Shown here: piece by piece, positions 16,882-26,547 of the stretch
How the letters are laid out: every line of letters begins with the position of its first letter
Numbering within the stretch: the stretch's first letter is position 1
Source of the DNA: JAJTFW01 sp903922455
GTDB taxonomy: Bacteria > Bacteroidota > Bacteroidia > AKYH767-A > OLB10
DNA: 64,000 nucleotides
Assembly (NCBI GenBank): GCA_943329665.2
Contig: CALQEU020000017.1
Span: 1-64,000, forward strand
Direction of reading: 5' to 3'
The notes under the pieces: model-generated
What the model was told of the DNA's origin: nothing
Databases searched by the model: none
What the model saw: the letters and a program-made list of their open reading frames with translations, nothing else
Program-made: the position numbers and the translations under genes

Positions 16882-19074
16882 ATGGCTATTCTTCGCTTCC
16901 GCGCTCTGGAAAACAGCAGCAATCGCAAACCCATCGTCGTTATCGCTCCTTCGAGTAAGGTGAGTGACTTTTATGGTATTAATGTATTTGATAAAGAGAA
17001 AATGCATAAGTACTTAAGCAAGGAAGTATTTAGACAATTGCAGGAAGCAACGCATATCGGTAATCGCATCGATCGTAAAGTTGCGGAGCTAGTAGCTGCT
17101 GCAATGAAGAACTGGGCGGTAAGCTTAGGAGCTACACATTATACACATTGGTTTCAACCGTTAACAGGGAGCACTGCGGAAAAGCATGATTCATTTTTTG
17201 AGTTGAGTGATGAAGGTCGCGCTATTGAAGCGTTCAGTTCTAGTGCGCTTGTTCAACAAGAGCCTGACGCATCTTCGTTTCCGAATGGTGGAATTCGCAA
17301 TACGTTTGAAGCACGTGGATATACCGCATGGGATCCAAGTTCTCCTGCATTTATTATGGAAAGTCCTTCTGGAAAAACGTTGTGCATTCCCACTATTTTC
17401 GTTTCATATACAGGCGAAACCCTCGATTTTAAAGCACCACTATTAAAAGCTTTGCATGCATTGAATAATGCAGCGGTTCCTGTTTGTCAGTACTTCGATA
17501 AAAATGTTTCTTCTGTTAGCGCTACATTAGGTATCGAGCAAGAATATTTTTTGGTGGATATTGATATGTACAATGCACGTCCCGATTTAGAAATGACAGG
17601 TCGGACATTATTTGGTGCGGAGGCAGCAAAAGGTCAACAGTTAGATGATCATTATTTCGGAACTATTCCCGATCGCGTGAATTCTTTCATGGTGGATATG
17701 GAAATCGAATCGATGAAGTTGGGTATTCCATTAAAAACTCGTCACAATGAAGTAGCGCCTTCTCAATTTGAATGTGCTCCTGTATTTGAAGATATCAATT
17801 TAGCAGTAGATCATAATCAACTGTTGATGGATGTAATGGATAAGGTAGCACGACGTCATCACTTCAAAGTGTTGTTGCACGAGAAACCGTATGCAGGAAT
17901 GAATGGTTCTGGTAAGCATAATAACTGGAGTTTAAGTACGAACACAGGTAAGAATTTATTGTCGCCCGGAAATTCTCCAAAAAGTAATTTGATGTTCTTA
18001 ACTTTTTTCATCAATACCATTCGTGCTGTATTTGAACATGCCGATTTACTTCGTGCTTCCATCACGAGCGCAAGTAACGATCATCGATTAGGTGCTAACG
18101 AAGCGCCTCCTGCTATCATGTCTATCTTCTTAGGCGAGCAGTTAACGAAGGTGATGGATGAGATTGAGAAGTCGGTGAAGGATAAAAAAATGACGCCCGA
18201 AGAGAAAACAGCGTTGAAATTAAACATCGGAAAAATTCCAGAAATTTTATTGGATAACACCGACCGTAATCGTACTTCTCCGTTTGCATTTACTGGAAAT
18301 AAATTTGAGTTTCGCGCAGTAGGATCATCAGCCAACAGCTCACATCCGATGACAATTTTAAATACCATTGTAGCGGATCAATTGGTTAAATTTCATACGG
18401 AAGTAGAAACCATCGCGAAGAAGGGAATTAAATCGGATGAAGCCATTTTAAAAGTATTGCGTAAGTACATTGTAGAATCAAAGGCCATCCGCTTCGAGGG
18501 AAATGGGTATGGAGATGAGTGGAAAAAAGAAGCTAAGAAACGTGGTTTAAGTAATGTAACCACCACACCGCCTGCTTTAGATGCATTTGTTACCAAGCAG
18601 TCAATTAGTCTTTTTGAACGTAACGGAATTTTCAGTCATAGAGAAGTAGAAGCGCGTCACGAAATTATGTTGGAGACGTATATCAAAAAGATTCAAATTG
18701 AATCTCGTGTAATGGGTAGCATTGCGGTTAATCATATTATTCCCGCAGCCATAAAGTATCAAAATCTATTGGTGCAAAATGTAGAAGGAATGAAAGATAT
18801 TGGTTTGCCAAAGGAAGTATTCTCAACACAACTCGAACTGATCAAGGAAATTTCTACTCACATTACCATCATTAAGAAAAAAGTGGATGAGATGGTAGAA
18901 GCAAGAAAGAAAGCGAATGCCATTTCAGATGTGCGTGCACATGCTATTGCTTATTGCGATAAAGTGAAAGTATACTTCAGCGAAATTCGTTATCATGTAG
19001 ATAAATTGGAGTTAATTGTGGACGATGAAAGCTGGCCACTTCCAAAGTACCGTGAGATGGTAACGATTCGTTAA
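16882..19074 (+). CDS. glnN: Glutamine synthetase type III (GlnN)
   Basis: ATP-dependent ligation of ammonia to glutamate. At 730 residues it has the length typical of GSIII, much larger than GSI. The N-terminus contains the GSIII-specific region with AVSLGATHYTHWFQPLTG and EKHDSFFE. The catalytic core shows IEQEYFLVD, TRHNEVAPSQFECAPVF, and the ATP-loop MNGSGKHNNWSLST. The C-terminal 200 residues are a GSIII-specific helical extension (EIMLETYIKKIQIESRV). GSIII is the common form in Bacteroidota. It has its own promoter and a strong terminator, so it is monocistronic. Confidence 0.96.
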   Translation: MAILRFRALENSSNRKPIVVIAPSSKVSDFYGINVFDKEKMHKYLSKEVFRQLQEATHIGNRIDRKVAELVAAAMKNWAVSLGATHYTHWFQPLTGSTAEKHDSFFELSDEGRAIEAFSSSALVQQEPDASSFPNGGIRNTFEARGYTAWDPSSPAFIMESPSGKTLCIPTIFVSYTGETLDFKAPLLKALHALNNAAVPVCQYFDKNVSSVSATLGIEQEYFLVDIDMYNARPDLEMTGRTLFGAEAAKGQQLDDHYFGTIPDRVNSFMVDMEIESMKLGIPLKTRHNEVAPSQFECAPVFEDINLAVDHNQLLMDVMDKVARRHHFKVLLHEKPYAGMNGSGKHNNWSLSTNTGKNLLSPGNSPKSNLMFLTFFINTIRAVFEHADLLRASITSASNDHRLGANEAPPAIMSIFLGEQLTKVMDEIEKSVKDKKMTPEEKTALKLNIGKIPEILLDNTDRNRTSPFAFTGNKFEFRAVGSSANSSHPMTILNTIVADQLVKFHTEVETIAKKGIKSDEAILKVLRKYIVESKAIRFEGNGYGDEWKKEAKKRGLSNVTTTPPALDAFVTKQSISLFERNGIFSHREVEARHEIMLETYIKKIQIESRVMGSIAVNHIIPAAIKYQNLLVQNVEGMKDIGLPKEVFSTQLELIKEISTHITIIKKKVDEMVEARKKANAISDVRAHAIAYCDKVKVYFSEIRYHVDKLELIVDDESWPLPKYREMVTIR

Positions 19075-19092
19075 TCAAAGAATAAGTATTTT

Positions 19093-19126
19093 AAAGAGCC
19101 TTGAGAAATCTAGGCTCTTTTGTTTT
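19093..19126 (+). terminator. Rho-independent terminator of glnN
   Basis: AAAGAGCC (19093-19100) pairs with GGCTCTTT (19113-19120) around a 12-nt loop, followed by TTTTGTTTTGG. It starts 18 bases after the stop codon. Confidence 0.85.
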
Positions 19127-19396
19127 GGCTTCAATTGTTAAACGTGATAATCTAATTTCAATTCTAGTTCAAATCCACATAAACCACAGAGGTCAACGAG
19201 TTTTTCACAGAGGTCACAAAGGTATTTAGTTGATCGAGAAGATTTTTTTTGCAGTAATTTCTCAGTTCCGCTCTGTGTAAATTTTTGTGCTCTTTGTGCC
19301 GATGAATGAAAGTTTGATTGAGCTACAATAGTTTGATAAATTTTCGTCAAATGAACTTAGCGCCTCTGCGCCTTTGCGAGAAAAAATTGCTGTTAT
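19127..19396. repeat. Intergenic stretch with degenerate dispersed repeats
   Basis: It contains two CACAGAGGTCA words (19184-19195 and 19206-19217 region), an opposing CTCTGTG, and a 28-base word beginning CTTAGCGCCTCTGCGCC (19356-19383). That last word recurs with one change at 28919-28946 and with an indel at 28959-28988. No gene seen. Confidence 0.7.
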
Positions 19397-20584
19397 CTAA
19401 ATTATTCTAGATAAAACTCTCGTATAAAGCAATGTTTGTAAAATAGCCGTAGCTCCCAAAATCCACAAACACAGAATAATTTCCTGCTGTGAAAGAAACC
19501 AATATCCTAACAAAGTTTGTAGTGTAACACATACTGCAAAAATTCGCAGAATATTTTTTTCTTCTTTTACTTTCAATAAAGCATACAATAATGGAAGTTG
19601 AATGGAGGTGAAAAGTAGGAGGATGAATGCTGGAATCATCCACCAAAGTGAAATGGTATTCATTTGAAGTTTATTCATAAAAAACAAACAAACTCCTACC
19701 CAAGTTAAACCCATTACCGATCCGCCAATAACCATTTTTAAAACAGATTCCTTTAACGCATCCCGATTCCCCTCAGTAAAGTTTAATACCCCACTCGTTC
19801 CTAATAGATGAATGATGGCACAGCCTGTATAGGTCCAAAGTAAAATCATATGAAATGAACTCATTGATATTGATCCCAATAAAATTGCTCCAAAGAATAA
19901 AGGAGTTTTGTTGTTTAATAATACAATCGTACTTCGTAAAAAGTAAATCCCCGATTTTTTCAATTGTGTGAAATCAGTACGCGGTAAGTAGGGAAGTGGA
20001 TACGTTGAATAAAAATATGTACATAGGATAGCTAATCGCATTCCTTGTGTTGCCACTAATAAAATCAGTAATTCTTGAAATGAAAGTTGAGACTTGGTGA
20101 AAAGAATCCATCCAATGGTCACGATTAAACTTAACCAACTAATCAAATTCCACGAATTAATTTTATCCTCCAATTTCGCAATTACTTTGTACGATTCATT
20201 GTAGATCTGTAGAATTAAATAGCATGCAGCTAAGAAGAGTAGGGTAAGCGGAATTTTGAATAGCGCAAGGATCGCAATAAGTAGATACCCTATGCTAAGC
20301 CGAACACGAATGGCATCTTTCCAAATGGATGTAGTTTCAGATGGATTTTCTAGTATTGAATGTTGACAAAAAGTTTCGAAGGAGAATAAGGTGATGTGTT
20401 GAAGAACCAATAAGGATAAATAGTAAACACTGATTTGTCCCCACGAAAGAGTACCAAATTTCAGTAAGATAACTAAGGTTAAGGCTAGAAAGGAAATGCT
20501 TTTGAATGAATTTAGTAAAAAGACTTTCCCCATCGAAATAATGAGATCGATTTTTAAATTGGTTGCAGTCAGCATTTTTTGCAT
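19397..20584 (-). CDS. Multi-pass membrane protein, possibly a polysaccharide flippase (Wzx-like)
   Basis: 395 residues with about 11-12 hydrophobic helices and almost no soluble domain. The first helices (IISMGKVFLLNSFKSISFLA, then GTLSWGQISVYYLSLLV) resemble the start of MATE/Wzx-type oligosaccharide exporters, where a strand-swapped 'G-x-a-x-y' segment follows helix 1. No diagnostic motif was found, so the flippase reading is only a suggestion. The next gene on the same strand upstream encodes a GT39-like membrane protein 212 bp away, consistent with envelope glycan work. The N-terminal methionine choice (20584) is uncertain because MGK at codon 18 is another option. Confidence 0.6.
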   Translation of the reverse strand: MQKMLTATNLKIDLIISMGKVFLLNSFKSISFLALTLVILLKFGTLSWGQISVYYLSLLVLQHITLFSFETFCQHSILENPSETTSIWKDAIRVRLSIGYLLIAILALFKIPLTLLFLAACYLILQIYNESYKVIAKLEDKINSWNLISWLSLIVTIGWILFTKSQLSFQELLILLVATQGMRLAILCTYFYSTYPLPYLPRTDFTQLKKSGIYFLRSTIVLLNNKTPLFFGAILLGSISMSSFHMILLWTYTGCAIIHLLGTSGVLNFTEGNRDALKESVLKMVIGGSVMGLTWVGVCLFFMNKLQMNTISLWWMIPAFILLLFTSIQLPLLYALLKVKEEKNILRIFAVCVTLQTLLGYWFLSQQEIILCLWILGATAILQTLLYTRVLSRII

Positions 20585-20766
20585 GCTGTTTTTACGAAAA
20601 AATTGGGGATTAGTTACTTAAATTATACTCGAAATTGCTCTGATTCCGTTTATACAAAGTAGGTAGTCCAATTATTTAAACATGTATAGAAGCAAAATTC
20701 AAGCAATAAATTTTAATATACAGTAATTTCGTTCGTAATGGTGCGGAGGTCGTCCAGGCAACAGCT

Positions 20767-20790
20767 CAAAAAAGTCTAATGACTTTTTTG
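20767..20790 (-). terminator. Terminator of the GT39-like gene
   Basis: CAAAAAAGTC (20767-20776) and GACTTTTTTG (20781-20790) form a 10-bp stem with TAAT loop, 7 bases beyond the stop codon on the minus strand; the stem itself supplies the T-tract. Confidence 0.7.
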
Positions 20791-20796
20791 GGATTA

Positions 20797-22230
20797 TTAT
20801 TTAGCTCTGTAAAGCTCCCATCCATTGGGATATACCGCTATTCGAACCAATTTATGCTGATTCTGCAATTGATTGAAAATTTTAACCGGTTCGGATTCCT
20901 TGTATAATGTTGTAAATCGACTTGGGTTAAATAATATTAAATCTCTATTGTTGTATAACGGAAATGTAGTGCCCCACATGTTTACAATGTCGTGCGGAAC
21001 ATCATAAGTTCTTAATGCCCCATCAATCGCAAAAGTATTTAATTTTGAACTGGGTATTGTTTTTAAAGCATTGGCGATGATTAATTCTTCCTGTTGATAG
21101 TTATAGATTGGATAGATTACTTTAAAACTTAATGCAAGTTGTATGACAATAGCAAATAAATAAACGAGAATTCGTAAATTTCTTGTCTTAAATTGGAAAA
21201 TTAATAGTTCATAGGCAGGATAAAGTGCAAGTAAAACAATAGGGAAAGCAGGCATTAATAATCTTAATTCTTGCGTGGGGAATCCCGCGATGAAAAGTAA
21301 AAAGAGCGCAAGACAAATCAACCAAAGTCTAGGAAGTTGTATTCCTGATCGTAAACCGAAAAGGATAAAGACAAGTCCAATGATACAAAACCCTGGATGG
21401 AGAACTACACTTAATGCATAAAGTATGTTGGGTAAAGTGTATTGAGAAATATCGGATCCAATGGTAAAACTATTTTTAAATAGATTCAATATCGACCAGT
21501 TTTCAATCCATGGATGAAAAATAAAATCAAAACTATCTTGCCCTTTTAGAAAAATAGTTGGAGTGAACGATATTAATATTGCAAAAATGGTAATGAGGAA
21601 TAAACTGAATCGTGACTTCGCCGTATTCCAGATCATGGGAAGAATAGGAATAAGTAACAGTGCTACAGAATAGCGAGTTTGAATAGCAAGTATCGCCATG
21701 CAAACGGAAATAATCATGGACTGACTACTGTTATATTTTTGCCATTTATAATATTCTAACAGCGACCAAACCAGTAATGCCATAGAGAGCATATCCGGCA
21801 AAGCCACTAATGCAGAACGAAAGAAGAAGGGTGAAAGGAATAACACTAAAAATGCATACCGCTGTCGTTGCGTTCCCACAGGATAAAGTGCGTTGAGGAG
21901 TTTGCAAAAGCTGATATAACAAACACCAGCAGCCATCACACTTACAAATTGCAAACTGTATAGATCAGGTATTGCCGCCGAAAAGATGGATCCAATAAGA
22001 GGGTAAAGTACAGGACTCGATTGACTAATAGGTGCTGTACCACCAAGTAAAAAACCAAAAACCGATTGCATGTAGCGAAATAAATCATGAGGTTCCTGAC
22101 CGTAAAGTCCATTAAATTGTTTCCAAATGCAAATTCCAAAAGTAAGAGGCAATAGCAATACAATAACCAACCAATTAAATTGGATGTTATTGTTTTTACC
22201 GATGCGCACTTCGTTATCCATGGTAAGCAT
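20797..22230 (-). CDS. Putative membrane glycosyltransferase (GT39/dolichyl-phosphate-mannose type)
   Basis: 477 residues. One N-terminal helix is followed by a loop with GQEPHDLFRYMQSVF, which resembles the acidic first periplasmic loop of GT39/ArnT-like GT-C enzymes. About ten more helices follow, including ALPDMLSMALLVWSLLEYY and AIQTRYSVALLLIPIL, and a short soluble C-terminus. GT-C enzymes move sugars from lipid carriers onto proteins or glycans outside the membrane. Substrate unknown. The start codon used here gives MLTMDN; ATG at codon 4 is also possible. The gene ends with its own terminator and begins 24 bases downstream of the TonB receptor stop, so it may be co-transcribed with that receptor. 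Confidence 0.7.
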   Translation of the reverse strand: MLTMDNEVRIGKNNNIQFNWLVIVLLLPLTFGICIWKQFNGLYGQEPHDLFRYMQSVFGFLLGGTAPISQSSPVLYPLIGSIFSAAIPDLYSLQFVSVMAAGVCYISFCKLLNALYPVGTQRQRYAFLVLFLSPFFFRSALVALPDMLSMALLVWSLLEYYKWQKYNSSQSMIISVCMAILAIQTRYSVALLLIPILPMIWNTAKSRFSLFLITIFAILISFTPTIFLKGQDSFDFIFHPWIENWSILNLFKNSFTIGSDISQYTLPNILYALSVVLHPGFCIIGLVFILFGLRSGIQLPRLWLICLALFLLFIAGFPTQELRLLMPAFPIVLLALYPAYELLIFQFKTRNLRILVYLFAIVIQLALSFKVIYPIYNYQQEELIIANALKTIPSSKLNTFAIDGALRTYDVPHDIVNMWGTTFPLYNNRDLILFNPSRFTTLYKESEPVKIFNQLQNQHKLVRIAVYPNGWELYRAK

Positions 22231-22254
22231 TAAAGGGATTTAATTACTTAAACA

Positions 22255-24567
22255 CTAAAATGTCATACTAACTCCAAGCGAAGGTAAGAAAGGTAATTGA
22301 TTTACGCGTTGGTATCGAACTCTGTCGAAGTAGAAAATGTTTTCCCGGTCATAAATATTGATAGCGCTTGCGGTAATATCTAAATTGGAATTTTTACCCA
22401 ATGCAAATTCTTTCTTTAAACTAATATCCATACGGTGGTAAGGAGGAAGACGCTTGCCATTAAGTGGCCCATAAATAATTCCTAAAGTTCCATTGGTACT
22501 ATTGGGATCCGTGTATAATCCATCCGAGAAGTTTTGATATTCATAAAAGCCTTGTGTCCCACTAAAAGGAAATCCAGATCCAAAGTTCCATCTTGCATTA
22601 AATTCCCAGTCGAGCTTTTTGCCAAACGTATATGATCCCACTAAATTCACATTATGTCTGCGATCAAAATGCGGACGATACTCACGAATGCCATCATTGC
22701 GAGTTACATAAGTTAAAGAGTAAACTGCCCATAAATAAATGCGCTTGTATTCATACTTCACCACCATATCCGCCCCATAGGAACTTCCTTTTTCAATAAT
22801 AAAATCTTTCGTCAAGTAATCAGGTTGATCTTGGTAAAAACCATTATCTGGATATACTTTGTCGCGGTTGATATTGGAAAGTTGTGTGAAATCTTTATAG
22901 AATGTTTCCACATTCACACTTAAATGTTTGGTGATGTCAATTTCAGCACCTACAATGATGTCTCTTGCTTTTTGTAGTCTCGATTTAACTTCTTTTCCAT
23001 TAAAGTTATCGGGCAAGCTCTCCGGGCCGGAAAGAAATCCATAAAATAAATTTACGACATCTCTATCGGAAACAGCAGAAATTAAATTCTGAGCATAAAT
23101 TCCGCCCGCCATTTTAATGCGCAATCCCTCCATGGCATTTACCTTGATTCCGATACGTGGTTCGGGAGAGAATTCGCTGAGAGAAGCAAAGTATTGAAGT
23201 CGAATGCTGGGCTCTATCACAATTTTCTCTCTGGAGATGCGATAACGTAAAAAGGAACCAAATTCAGTGGTATTTTCAATTTGCTCATACGTTAATCCGG
23301 TGATCGTATTGGTAAATAATTCTGTTCTGAATCCTAATACTTCTAATCCTATTTTCAACTCATCTTTATTGAAAAAGCTAGTCATGTTAAATCCAAAGTT
23401 AAAACCATTAATGGCACTGCTGCGTGGAGCTTCATTAGCTTCCTTTTGATTGATGTTGTATTTTGAAAATGCAAATACTCCGTCAATTAATGTATTCGAA
23501 CCTTTTGGAACTAAAATAAAATTAGCTCCAAATCCATTTGATTTCCAATTAATGTCAGTAACGTTTTTGAATTTTGCGTTGTCACTAAAGTCAAATCCGA
23601 AAAGATTTAGTTGTGATCCGTTTTCTCCATTCAATGAAACTTTGCCATAGAAATCTTGAAAGCTAAAGGGAAGTCCATCTTTGTCAATATAGTCATAGAG
23701 TTCTTTTGATGATTGATCGAGATACGAATTTTTGTAGGAGATCAAAAACGAACTGCTGCCGCCTCCATCTTCTTTTTGTTTTTTGATGGGACCTTCAAAT
23801 AATAATTTACTCGAGAATGTTGAAGCACTCAACTTACCACCATAACGTCGTTTGTTTCCGCCTCGTGTGGTAATGTCCATCACGGAGGAAATGCGATCTC
23901 CATAATCTGCAGGAAATCCACCCGTGTACACATCCGCATTACGTAAAATGTCGGTGTCGAAAACAGAAAATAATCCGATGGAGTGAAATGGATTGTATAC
24001 GATCATCCCATCTAACAAAACTTTATTCATAATGGGCGTGCCACCTCGAATGTACAGTTGTCCGCCCTGATCTCCACTAAAAACAACGCCTGGTAACACT
24101 TGTAAATATTGTGCTAGATCCGGTTCTCCTCCAATGGAAGGAACTGATTTTATTTCACGCGGTGTAATTTTATTCACCGAAGCTCTTACTTCCGTTTTTC
24201 TCGCTTCTTTTTCTGCCGATACTTCCACCGTTTTTAAATTTACCGAACCTTTCTTAATGTAAATCTGCTTGTCGGTAACTTTATCTTCGTAAACTATAAT
24301 TTCTACTAATGAACTATCATAACCAATAGCACCAATCGTTAAAAAATAGGAGCCCGGCGGAACATTAGTGATACTATAAAAACCGTTCACATCTGTAATG
24401 CTTCCAAATTGTGTCCCTTTGATGAATACAGGAGTATACAGCACAGGCTCTCCGTTTTCTTTGTCGTAAAGGAATCCACGAACACTACCGGTTTTTTGTG
24501 CAAATGAAACCGCAGTACAAAAAAGCAAAAGAAGAAATACGGTTAGACTAAATAGGTTTTTATTCAA
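22255..24567 (-). CDS. TonB-dependent receptor with N-terminal carboxypeptidase-regulatory-like domain
   Basis: 770 residues. Signal peptide to about residue 23 (TAVSFAQ). Residues 28-115 form the CarboxypepD_reg-like beta-sandwich (GSVRGFLYDKENGEPVLYTP, then GSITDVNGFYSITNVPPG). The plug follows at about 125-240 with IRGGTPIMNKVLLDGM and GGFPADYGDRISSVMDI, and then a 22-strand barrel ending in a terminal phenylalanine (LGVSMTF). Imports a ligand across the outer membrane using TonB energy. There is no SusD partner beside it, so a SusC-type glycan system is unlikely; the ligand is unknown. Confidence 0.92.
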   Translation of the reverse strand: MNKNLFSLTVFLLLLFCTAVSFAQKTGSVRGFLYDKENGEPVLYTPVFIKGTQFGSITDVNGFYSITNVPPGSYFLTIGAIGYDSSLVEIIVYEDKVTDKQIYIKKGSVNLKTVEVSAEKEARKTEVRASVNKITPREIKSVPSIGGEPDLAQYLQVLPGVVFSGDQGGQLYIRGGTPIMNKVLLDGMIVYNPFHSIGLFSVFDTDILRNADVYTGGFPADYGDRISSVMDITTRGGNKRRYGGKLSASTFSSKLLFEGPIKKQKEDGGGSSSFLISYKNSYLDQSSKELYDYIDKDGLPFSFQDFYGKVSLNGENGSQLNLFGFDFSDNAKFKNVTDINWKSNGFGANFILVPKGSNTLIDGVFAFSKYNINQKEANEAPRSSAINGFNFGFNMTSFFNKDELKIGLEVLGFRTELFTNTITGLTYEQIENTTEFGSFLRYRISREKIVIEPSIRLQYFASLSEFSPEPRIGIKVNAMEGLRIKMAGGIYAQNLISAVSDRDVVNLFYGFLSGPESLPDNFNGKEVKSRLQKARDIIVGAEIDITKHLSVNVETFYKDFTQLSNINRDKVYPDNGFYQDQPDYLTKDFIIEKGSSYGADMVVKYEYKRIYLWAVYSLTYVTRNDGIREYRPHFDRRHNVNLVGSYTFGKKLDWEFNARWNFGSGFPFSGTQGFYEYQNFSDGLYTDPNSTNGTLGIIYGPLNGKRLPPYHRMDISLKKEFALGKNSNLDITASAINIYDRENIFYFDRVRYQRVNQLPFLPSLGVSMTF

Positions 24568-24598
24568 GGGGTGTGTTTATTAAAGGGTAATTTCTTTT

Positions 24599-24783
24599 GC
24601 TTCTAGTTTCTGGCTGCTAGTTGCTGGTACTTAACTTTTAACTTTTATCTTTTTTATTTAACTTATTTCTTTTAGTCGCGAAGCCTTGCGATTAGCTACT
24701 AGCTATGATCCATTTCATTCTAACTACAAACTTCTTGCGGCCTGTAGCTAGCAGCCAAAAGCTAGCAGCCAGCAGCTAGAAGC
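24599..24783. repeat. Long imperfect inverted repeat built of AGCTAG/CAGC words
   Basis: GCTTCTAGTTTCTGGCTGCT (24599 onward) matches the reverse complement of 24761-24783 in about 20 of 23 positions. The right arm also holds two CTAGCAGCC words. The arm includes the stop codon of the EVE gene (minus strand AGCTTCTAGCT). Between the arms is a SacII-free word TCGCGAAGCCTTGCGATTAG (24674-24693) that recurs in variant form at 26252-26266 and 26453-26470. Confidence 0.65.
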
Positions 24784-25180
24784 TCATTTCCAGAATAACA
24801 TCAAATTCTTCAGGAAGAATTGATACAACGGAGAGTCGATTTAATCTCAACATCTGAATGTCTTTTAATCTTGGTTCCGCTTTAATATCCGCTAGAGGTA
24901 CTGGTTTTTTTAATTTTTTAAAAGGTTTTAAATCCACCGACACCCAATTTTCATCGGTGGTCGTCGGATCTTGATACCCTTCTTTTTTTACTTTAGCAAT
25001 TCCAACGATGGCCAATCCCTCATTGCTGTGATAGAATAAAACCATGTCGCCTTTCTTCATGCTTCTCAAGTTATTTCTAGCCTGATAATTACGCACTCCA
25101 TCCCAGCAAGCGAATCCATCCTTTACGAATTGATCCCACGAATACTTGAATGGTTCTGACTTAACGAGCCAGTAGTTCAT
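24776..25180 (-). CDS. EVE domain-containing protein
   Basis: 134 residues, one complete EVE (PUA-like) domain. The hallmark N-terminus YWLVKSEPFKYSWDQF and the WDGVRNYQARNNLRSMKKGD and MVLFYHSNEG motifs are present. EVE domains are known or predicted to bind modified bases in DNA or RNA, and are found both as stand-alone housekeeping proteins and fused in restriction and defence systems. This one is stand-alone with no restriction gene nearby, so the housekeeping form is more likely. The C-terminus (LEMSF) and the stop codon TAG are contributed by sequence that runs straight into a low-complexity repeat. Confidence 0.92.
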   Translation of the reverse strand: MNYWLVKSEPFKYSWDQFVKDGFACWDGVRNYQARNNLRSMKKGDMVLFYHSNEGLAIVGIAKVKKEGYQDPTTTDENWVSVDLKPFKKLKKPVPLADIKAEPRLKDIQMLRLNRLSVVSILPEEFDVILEMSF

Positions 25181-25278
25181 AATTGCTTTTTTAAAGTGAC
25201 TCCGAAAATACAGAATGCAATTGAATCCTCATGTTTGCTTTTGGAAGATTTACTATTTTTACAAATAAAATACTTGCT

Positions 25279-26157
25279 ATGAAACGTTTGCTCCTGACTT
25301 TCACTCTATTGACGCTATTCTCGCTCTCTGAAGGATGGGCGCAGTCCTCTTGTTGTGATGTTACCGCCGGAGAAGCCTTATCGTTTGCTGATTTTGCAAA
25401 TGATGAAAAGTTCATAGCATCTCATCTTCCTCCAGTTCCCTTGGATTTCACACCGAAAATTGGAAAGATGGTCAGTATGAAAGTGGAAGGAGGGAAGGAA
25501 GCAGCCATTTTTGAAGTAAAATCTGGAAAAACAAATGGAGCCGTTATTCTGATGTTTCACGAGTGGTGGGGATTGAACGAATATATTTTACGTGAAGCAG
25601 AAAGGATTCATATTGCTACGGGTGCTACCGTTTTGGCAATAGATTTATACGATCGTCAAGTGGCCTCTACCTCCGAAGAAGCAGCTAAGCTCATGCAAGG
25701 ATTGAAAAAGGAAAGAGTAGAATCCATTATTAAAGCTTGTTTGGAGTATGGCGGGAAATTTTCTCGAGTGCAAACTATCGGCTGGTGCATGGGTGGTGGA
25801 TGGAGTTTGCAAGCTGCTATCTTAGCTGGTCAACAAGGCTATGGATGTGTTGTTTATTATGGAATGCCTGAAGTGGAAAAGGAAAAGTTGGCACAATTGG
25901 GCGGACCCGTTCTCGGAATTTATGCAAGTAAAGATGCTTGGATTACCCCTCAATTAGTAGATGAGTTTGATGAAAATATGAAAATCGTTCAAAAGAAATT
26001 TACACAATATTCTTTTGATGCCGATCACGCTTTTGCGAATCCGAGTAATCCAAAGTTCGATAAGGTAGCCACGGCAAAAGCCAACGACTTGGTGATAAAA
26101 TTTTTGAAAGAAAATTTTAATACTCCTTTTCGAAAGCCAAATCTGGATACAAAGTAA
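25279..26157 (+). CDS. Exported dienelactone hydrolase family protein
   Basis: 292 residues from ATG 25279, which begins a good signal peptide (MKRLLLTFTLLTLFSLSEGWAQ). The open frame extends 48 bases upstream, but starting there would bury the signal. Residues about 65-290 are an alpha/beta-hydrolase of the DLH type: HEWWGLN at 94-100 lines the active site, the nucleophile is Cys170 in GWCMGGG, and the triad is completed by the Asp in ASKDAW and the His in DADHAFANP. Many such proteins hydrolyse esters or lactones; the true substrate is unknown. Two adjacent cysteines (25-26) follow the signal. Confidence 0.9.
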   Translation: MKRLLLTFTLLTLFSLSEGWAQSSCCDVTAGEALSFADFANDEKFIASHLPPVPLDFTPKIGKMVSMKVEGGKEAAIFEVKSGKTNGAVILMFHEWWGLNEYILREAERIHIATGATVLAIDLYDRQVASTSEEAAKLMQGLKKERVESIIKACLEYGGKFSRVQTIGWCMGGGWSLQAAILAGQQGYGCVVYYGMPEVEKEKLAQLGGPVLGIYASKDAWITPQLVDEFDENMKIVQKKFTQYSFDADHAFANPSNPKFDKVATAKANDLVIKFLKENFNTPFRKPNLDTK

Positions 26158-26547
26158 CTTGTTGTAATTCCGTAGGTTGCTTTGGGTGTTTCGTAAACTG
26201 TTTATTCTCTTTTCGGGTGGATGGTCACGAGGCTTCGGATGCGTCGCGAGACTTCGCGATTAGATGTAATATTTCTCCCTCTTTTTGAAAGTTGCAACCT
26301 CGAAATTTCGTATCTTTGCACCACGAAAAGGATGCTAGTTATTAGTTGTTAGATGTTGGATTTATTATCTTAAATTGTGAAATCAATCACCTGTTTAGTA
26401 AAGTGATTATAAAACAACTGTCCATTAGAAATGTAGGATTTAAGATCTAAGCGAAGCCTCGCGACCAACTACCAACATCCAACAAACAACAACCAACATC
26501 AAACCTCTAACATCCAATTCTTAATTCTTAATTCTTAATTAAACCAA
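26158..26547. other. Intergenic region with promoter and low-complexity repeats before aconitase
   Basis: The first part has a GCGAGACTTCGCGATTAGAT word (26251 onward) shared with other intergenic regions. The right part is made of TTAGTTGTTAGATGTTGGAT (26342 onward) and inverted relatives AACATCCAACAAACAACAAC (26472 onward) and CTAACATCCAATTCTTAATT (26507 onward). These can pair as a long imperfect hairpin in the aconitase mRNA leader. Confidence 0.6.
26285..26318 (+). promoter_or_regulatory. Candidate promoter for aconitase
   Basis: A perfect -7 box, TATCTTTG at 26311-26318. The -33 TTG is either 26285-26287 (23-nt spacer) or 26292-26294 (16-nt), neither ideal. It would give a leader of about 225 nt. 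Confidence 0.45.

Noticed and set aside
24776..25180. EVE protein as part of a defence system
   Set aside because: It is a stand-alone housekeeping-length EVE protein with no nuclease, methylase or mobile genes nearby.
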